Assembly (NCBI GenBank): GCA_016794985.1 | Contig: JAEUIQ010000021.1 | Coordinates: 209,357 to 273,356, forward strand | Length of the DNA stretch: 64,000 nucleotides | DNA from: Planctomycetaceae bacterium | Lineage (GTDB): Bacteria > Planctomycetota > Planctomycetia > Pirellulales > Pirellulaceae | Direction: 5' to 3' | In this document: piece after piece, positions 60,122 through 64,000 of the stretch | Position numbering within the stretch: position 1 is the first letter of the stretch | Layout: every line of letters starts with the position of its first letter | Notes under the pieces: model-generated | The model's database searches: none | Told to the model about the DNA's origin: nothing | The model's input: the letters and a program-made list of their open reading frames with translations, nothing else | Translations under genes and position numbers: made by a program

Positions 60122-62925
60122 TGTTCGCCTCGCGAATGCCAGAGGAGTTGCGAAGATAGATCCAGAGGATCGGCGCTCCACACAATCAAATCCGCATGTG
60201 CTCCGGCTGCCAATCCGATGGTTTGACCATGGGCCAAGTACTTCGCTGCGTCGATCATTAAAAGTCGCCGCCCGCTTGCGCGATCCAAGCCCGCACCGAC
60301 CAATGCGGAAGCTGTCGTACGGAGTGAAGTGCCGCCATCGCCTGCCAGCAATAAACGCACGCCAGTTCGGTGGGCTTGGACTAGATCATGAAAGTACCAC
60401 TCGTAGGTAGTTTGGACGGTCGGTGGAACCACCACCCCCACTTGTTGCTGCAAGAACCGGTCGGCAAAAGGACGCAATTGATTTGGGGTACAAACCCAAA
60501 CTTGCAGATTCGTATCGGCGACAAGGCGTAATGCGGCGTCGATCTCGGCATCCGCTCTTGCGTCAACAAACACCGGCAAGGCACCGCTTTGAACCGCTGC
60601 CAATTGAGCGACCTTTTGTTGCAATAGCTATTGCAAAGCCGCATCAGGCAAGAACAAGGTTGACTCCTTGAGTTGCCCTGCGAGGCGACTGCGCACCATG
60701 GCGACTTGTCCGACCAAACTCGCCGGGTAGCGTTCCTCACTGCGGGCCGATCCGCTGAGCGTCCATTGTTCGGCTGCGGCAGTTCGATTTCCTAACGTCG
60801 ATGAATTCGCACCGTCCAAAGTAATCCAGGCGGACTGGCCAGCGATCACATTGGTTGGCGAGTTCGCCAAGTGCAGCCCCGTGAGTCCCGACTCCAACAT
60901 TCGCCGGACCATCGGCGACGAACGGTCGAAGCCGTCCGCCGCGTACTGTTGCGCAGCGTCCGAATCTTTGGCGATCGGTGTTGTGGCCGACGAATTGATG
61001 ACCCAGGCCGATTGTAGTCCCGGGGTGACCGGAAGCTCGCCGACATCGAAGACCGGAGTTCCAGCCGGAATATCGCTCGCGGTAGTAATCGCGGAAATCT
61101 TTTGCTCGTCAACCAAGATGGCGGCTGGCAACCAGGTGCCGTCGGCAGACAATACGCGTTGACTGACCAGCGCGTAACTCTTTGGGAGTTGGCGGGGCAG
61201 ATCAAGGTTAGGTTTTTTCGCACCGATCGTCGGCGAGATTTCCGATTCAGCAGCTGGAGAAGCAGTCGCAGTTTTCACCACGACCTTTCCGCGATGGAGC
61301 ACGGATGTCACTGCGGACCGGCTATCGAGGGGATGACCAGTGAACAAAACCAAATCCGCAAGTTTGCCAACTTTTATCGAGCCCAACTGATCACCAATGC
61401 CGGCGATGTTGGCCGCTTCAATGGTGATTCCGCGCAATGCCTGTTCCCGGTCGACTCCCGCTCCCACGGCAACCGCCGCGTGATAACGCAACCACTTTGA
61501 ACCCAACGGCGTATCGGAAAATGTCGCGATAACCATTCGATTAGTAGTAGAAGTTTCGCCAGCAAAAGCGTCGCTCCATTGTTTGGCGGCGGCACGGTAT
61601 TCCGACTGTTCCGAAAACGAAAGCCACGGGCCCAGCACAACCGGTAGTTGCGACGCCTGCACAGCTTGCGTTGCAGACTTTAGCTCTCGGAGTCCCTCCA
61701 GAATGACCTGTAGGTTGAATTCAGTCGCCAAAGAGAGCGCCCATTGAATTTCCTCAGCCCGTTGCACCTCGAACCGCACGGGGACCTCACGGTTCAAGAT
61801 TGGCAACATTTGTTCTTTGAGTGGATCGAATGCGGGCTTCTTCGGAGGAGCTGGAGGTGCAGCGGCAGCCGTTTGAGTTTGATCAACAGGCGGCGCGGTC
61901 CCTGGCGCTGACGATGGACCAGAACGTCGTCGATTGGGCTCGGGTGCGGGCTCCTGCGTCGTGTTGGCTCCTTCGGTTGCAACGTCTAACTCGCGATCAT
62001 CCGAGCTTCTATCCGGCCGTCCGGTTGGCCGACGACCGCGGCCTCCTGCAGGTCGTTCGCGGTTTTCCGAATCAGGGACGGTTGACGGCGTTTCGGTCGG
62101 AGTTGCGGCGGGCGGCTCTTTGGTGGCCGCCTCTTGTTTCGCAATTGCCGCGCGATAATCGGTCCAAGATTTTTCATAATCTTTTGCGTCTTGTAATCGC
62201 TTCTTTAATGCCTCATAGCGTTGCTTGCGAGCACGAGACGTTTCCGAGGTCGCACCGACGATCGACATTTGAGCAGCAGCGCGCGACTTCAGGACGCCAT
62301 GGTTCGCTGCCGTCTCGCTGGGTTCAGCAAACGTGGAAACCGTCGCGCCGAATCCACCGAAACTGCCACTGGGCTGAAGATAGACCGCCGTCACCCCTGC
62401 GGCCAAGACCTCAGCGGCCATCCTGTCGAAGCGATTCAATCCATCGACCGCGTCCAAGCTACCGTCCGCGGATTGATCCGAACCTTCTCCGAGAAACAAA
62501 CGGCTGCGCACATCAATCAACCCTGGGGTCAGATGACCGCCATTCGCATCAATGACGTGAGCGTTTTCCGGAACAGCGACCTCGCGTCCGACCGCGACAA
62601 TTCGATCGCCCTCAATAACAACCGAGGCATTTTCGAGAACGCCTTCTCGCTCCATGGTATAGACGATCGCGTTGATAATCACGACCGGTTGAACAACGAC
62701 CGGTTGGACCGTCCCCGCGTCGACCATCGGAGGTTGTGACGGGGGGGATGAATCAGATGCGATCTCTACCTCAGCGGTTTCTTGTCGAACGAAATTGGAC
62801 TCCGCACCATTCCCAACACTTCCACTAAAACCCAACGTCACCAAAAAAGCTAACGTCACTAACAGAGGCAAGAAGCAGACCCGGTAAAAGTGTGAGCCAT
62901 TGCGGGACGGCGGTCGATTCGACAT
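60118..62925 (-). pseudogene. Tandem double amidohydrolase-like gene interrupted by an in-frame TAG
   Basis: First gene of the operon, 936 codons if the interruption is ignored, the same two-domain layout and length as the 54617-57409 paralog. ATG 62925 has GGAG 10 bases upstream and a signal peptide (CFLPLLVTLAFLVTLGF). The first domain has HLTPGLIDVRSRLFLG in place of HxH, an Arg/Pro-rich insert near 275-350 and ends ADLVLFTGHPLDSRSAV (about 525). The second begins YALVSQRVLSADGTWLPAAI, with LPVTPGLQSAWVINSS, no His. At codon 766 (60630-60628) the frame meets TAG between DAALQ and LLQQKVAQL, with no shift; similarity continues to the C-terminal AGAHADLIVWSADPLDL. The simplest reading is one CAG-to-TAG change. 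A TTG at 60624 could restart a 168-aa piece. Confidence 0.8.
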
Positions 62926-63310
62926 TCGCAAGTTTCTCCAAATTTCGAAAAGATCTTTCTCAGTCCGTTGCGGGCGATGCTCGACGTTTCCCGGGCAGAC
63001 CCGTCAGCAGCTCGTGTGTCGTTCGTGCCGAAGTTTATAGAGTCAAACCAAACCGGAACAAAAGGAACATCACCGCCGGCTTTCCAGCTCAGCCCCGAAC
63101 CTCGGGTACCCCAGCATAAACATCGAAGCGCAAACTTTCAACAAATCGTTGGCCTAAAGAACCGACAATGTTTCAAGAATCTCAAGTCGAACATTACCAC
63201 CTACATGAACGGCACGGCGCTCGCCGCCGGTTGTTTGCGACGCGGCGGGCGCTTATTATGAGCGAAGGGGTGGTCCTTCCTCATTAATTACTTGCTTGGG
63301 AGTCTTCTTC
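62926..63310. other. Divergent promoter region
   Basis: 385 bases between the amidohydrolase operon (leftward) and the isomerase gene (rightward). Both promoters should be here. I see no repeat or small gene. Confidence 0.5.
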
Positions 63311-64000
63311 ATGCTTCGTCCCTGCTTGAATCGCCGCCATTTTTTACAGTCCACTTCTATGGGCTTGGGAAGTTCGGCTGTTGCTGCCGCGCTGGGAGGA
63401 ACCGCTTGGGCCACAACCTTGCCGTCGCTGCCCGGCACTGGCAAGATCGTGGAGCAAGGGGACGTGGAGCGCGGGGAACACTCATTGAAGGGTCGACTTT
63501 ACAAGACACTAAAGATTGGCATGGTTGGCGTCGGAAACAATTTGATCGAGAAATTTCAGGCCTGCAAAGAAGCAGGTTTTGACGGAATCGAGATGGATTC
63601 CCCGGGAATGGATGTGAAAGCCACGCTCGACGCGATTCGCGAAACAGGTTTGCCGGTGGATGGAACGGTCTGTTCGTCTCATTGGAGCATCCGCCATACG
63701 GACGCTAATCCTGCCACGCGACAAAAGGCACTGGATGATTTGCAGCACGCGCTTGAGGCAACTAAAGCAGTTGGCGGTCACACGGTTTTGTTGGTTGTGG
63801 GGCACGGCAATGACGGCCCGGAAAGCGAAATTTGGCCGCGTTCGATCGAAAACATAGCCAAAGCACTGCCGTTGGCGACGAAACTGGGGGTCTACATTGC
63901 GATCGAGAACGTCTGGAACCAATTCTTGTACGATCACAACGGCCCTCCTACGCAGACCGCTGACAAGTACGTCAAGTACGTCGATGAATTGAACTCGCCG
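63311..64000 (+). CDS. Tat-exported sugar phosphate isomerase/epimerase, 3' end beyond window
   Basis: An open frame of 230 codons running off the window. ATG 63311 has GGGAG about 9 bases upstream. The N-terminus CLNRRHFLQSTSMGLGSSA is a twin-arginine signal (RRHFLQ) followed by a hydrophobic stretch. The mature part is a TIM-barrel of the xylose isomerase-like/IolE-type family: LKIGMVGVGNNLIEKFQACK, EAGFDGIEMDSPGM, KAVGGHTVLLVVGHGND (about 155-171) and YIAIENVWNQFLYDH (about 198-212), which carries the metal-binding Glu. Planctomycetes have many such Tat-exported proteins of unproved substrate, often next to Gfo/Idh oxidoreductases. The neighbour that would inform function is outside the window. 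Confidence 0.85.
   Translation, partial: MLRPCLNRRHFLQSTSMGLGSSAVAAALGGTAWATTLPSLPGTGKIVEQGDVERGEHSLKGRLYKTLKIGMVGVGNNLIEKFQACKEAGFDGIEMDSPGMDVKATLDAIRETGLPVDGTVCSSHWSIRHTDANPATRQKALDDLQHALEATKAVGGHTVLLVVGHGNDGPESEIWPRSIENIAKALPLATKLGVYIAIENVWNQFLYDHNGPPTQTADKYVKYVDELNSP

Noticed and set aside
60118..62925. TAG recoded as an amino acid
   Set aside because: Several other genes in the window stop at TAG, and no suppressor or pyrrolysine genes are seen.
1..64000. tRNA, rRNA or tmRNA genes
   Set aside because: Scanning by eye for the TTCRA arm with CCA-type ends and for conserved rRNA blocks gave nothing convincing; a covariance search would settle it.

Overview
The window looks like a chromosomal stretch of a planctomycete, most likely of the Pirellula/Rhodopirellula type. 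The reasons are a DUF1559 pseudopilin-like protein, a PEP-CTERM protein, very large secreted proteins with Pro/Thr/Ala or Gly-rich linkers, a membrane Ser/Thr kinase with a C-terminal kinase domain, a VWA protein with Met-Gly repeats, a four-helix-bundle-suffix gene and long runs of paralogous amidohydrolases. This is inferred from gene content only. I see no rRNA or tRNA gene, no transposase and no prophage.

Positions 1-20.1 kb: the 3' part of a class II CPD photolyase; a giant VPS10/BNR beta-propeller protein with an embedded PDZ domain; a wax-synthase-like MBOAT gene overlapping a small membrane-protein gene; a CHAD protein; an isochorismatase/ThuA/double-hydrolase fusion; then minus-strand housekeeping genes: a soluble histidine kinase, ribF, an nrnA-like DHH phosphoesterase, and rpsO-pnp, in which PNPase has a long acidic and Gly/Arg-rich tail.

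Positions 20.1-45 kb: an S9 peptidase; a cobalamin riboswitch followed by a DUF1559 gene and a DUF4465-like PEP-CTERM gene, a plausible surface vitamin B12 system; a two-alpha-domain DsbD overlapping an SDR that lacks its catalytic residues; a membrane Ser/Thr kinase; an unknown secreted protein; a 1317-aa VWA protein; a coupled sulfite reductase and THUMP RNA methyltransferase pair; and an operon of FabG-like SDR, cysteine-desulfurase-like aminotransferase and HAD hydrolase.

Positions 45-50.2 kb: the wreck of a type I-G (formerly I-U) CRISPR-Cas locus. Csb2 has a large internal deletion, Csb1 has lost its 5' end at a block of 9-bp GATC-phased repeats, and Cas1 is a frameshifted C-terminal remnant. 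The array (49024-49645, with decayed outliers to 50000) has become a satellite: six of its eight spacers are near-copies of one hairpin-forming sequence. A four-helix-bundle-suffix gene carrying the same GATC-phased repeat sits inside the locus.

Positions 50.2-63 kb: one tightly packed minus-strand operon of seven exported amidohydrolase-like genes with nine domains. Only one domain (53241-54620) keeps the HxH metal motif. The first gene of the operon is split by an in-frame TAG. The window ends in a divergently transcribed Tat-exported sugar-phosphate isomerase/epimerase gene that runs off the edge.
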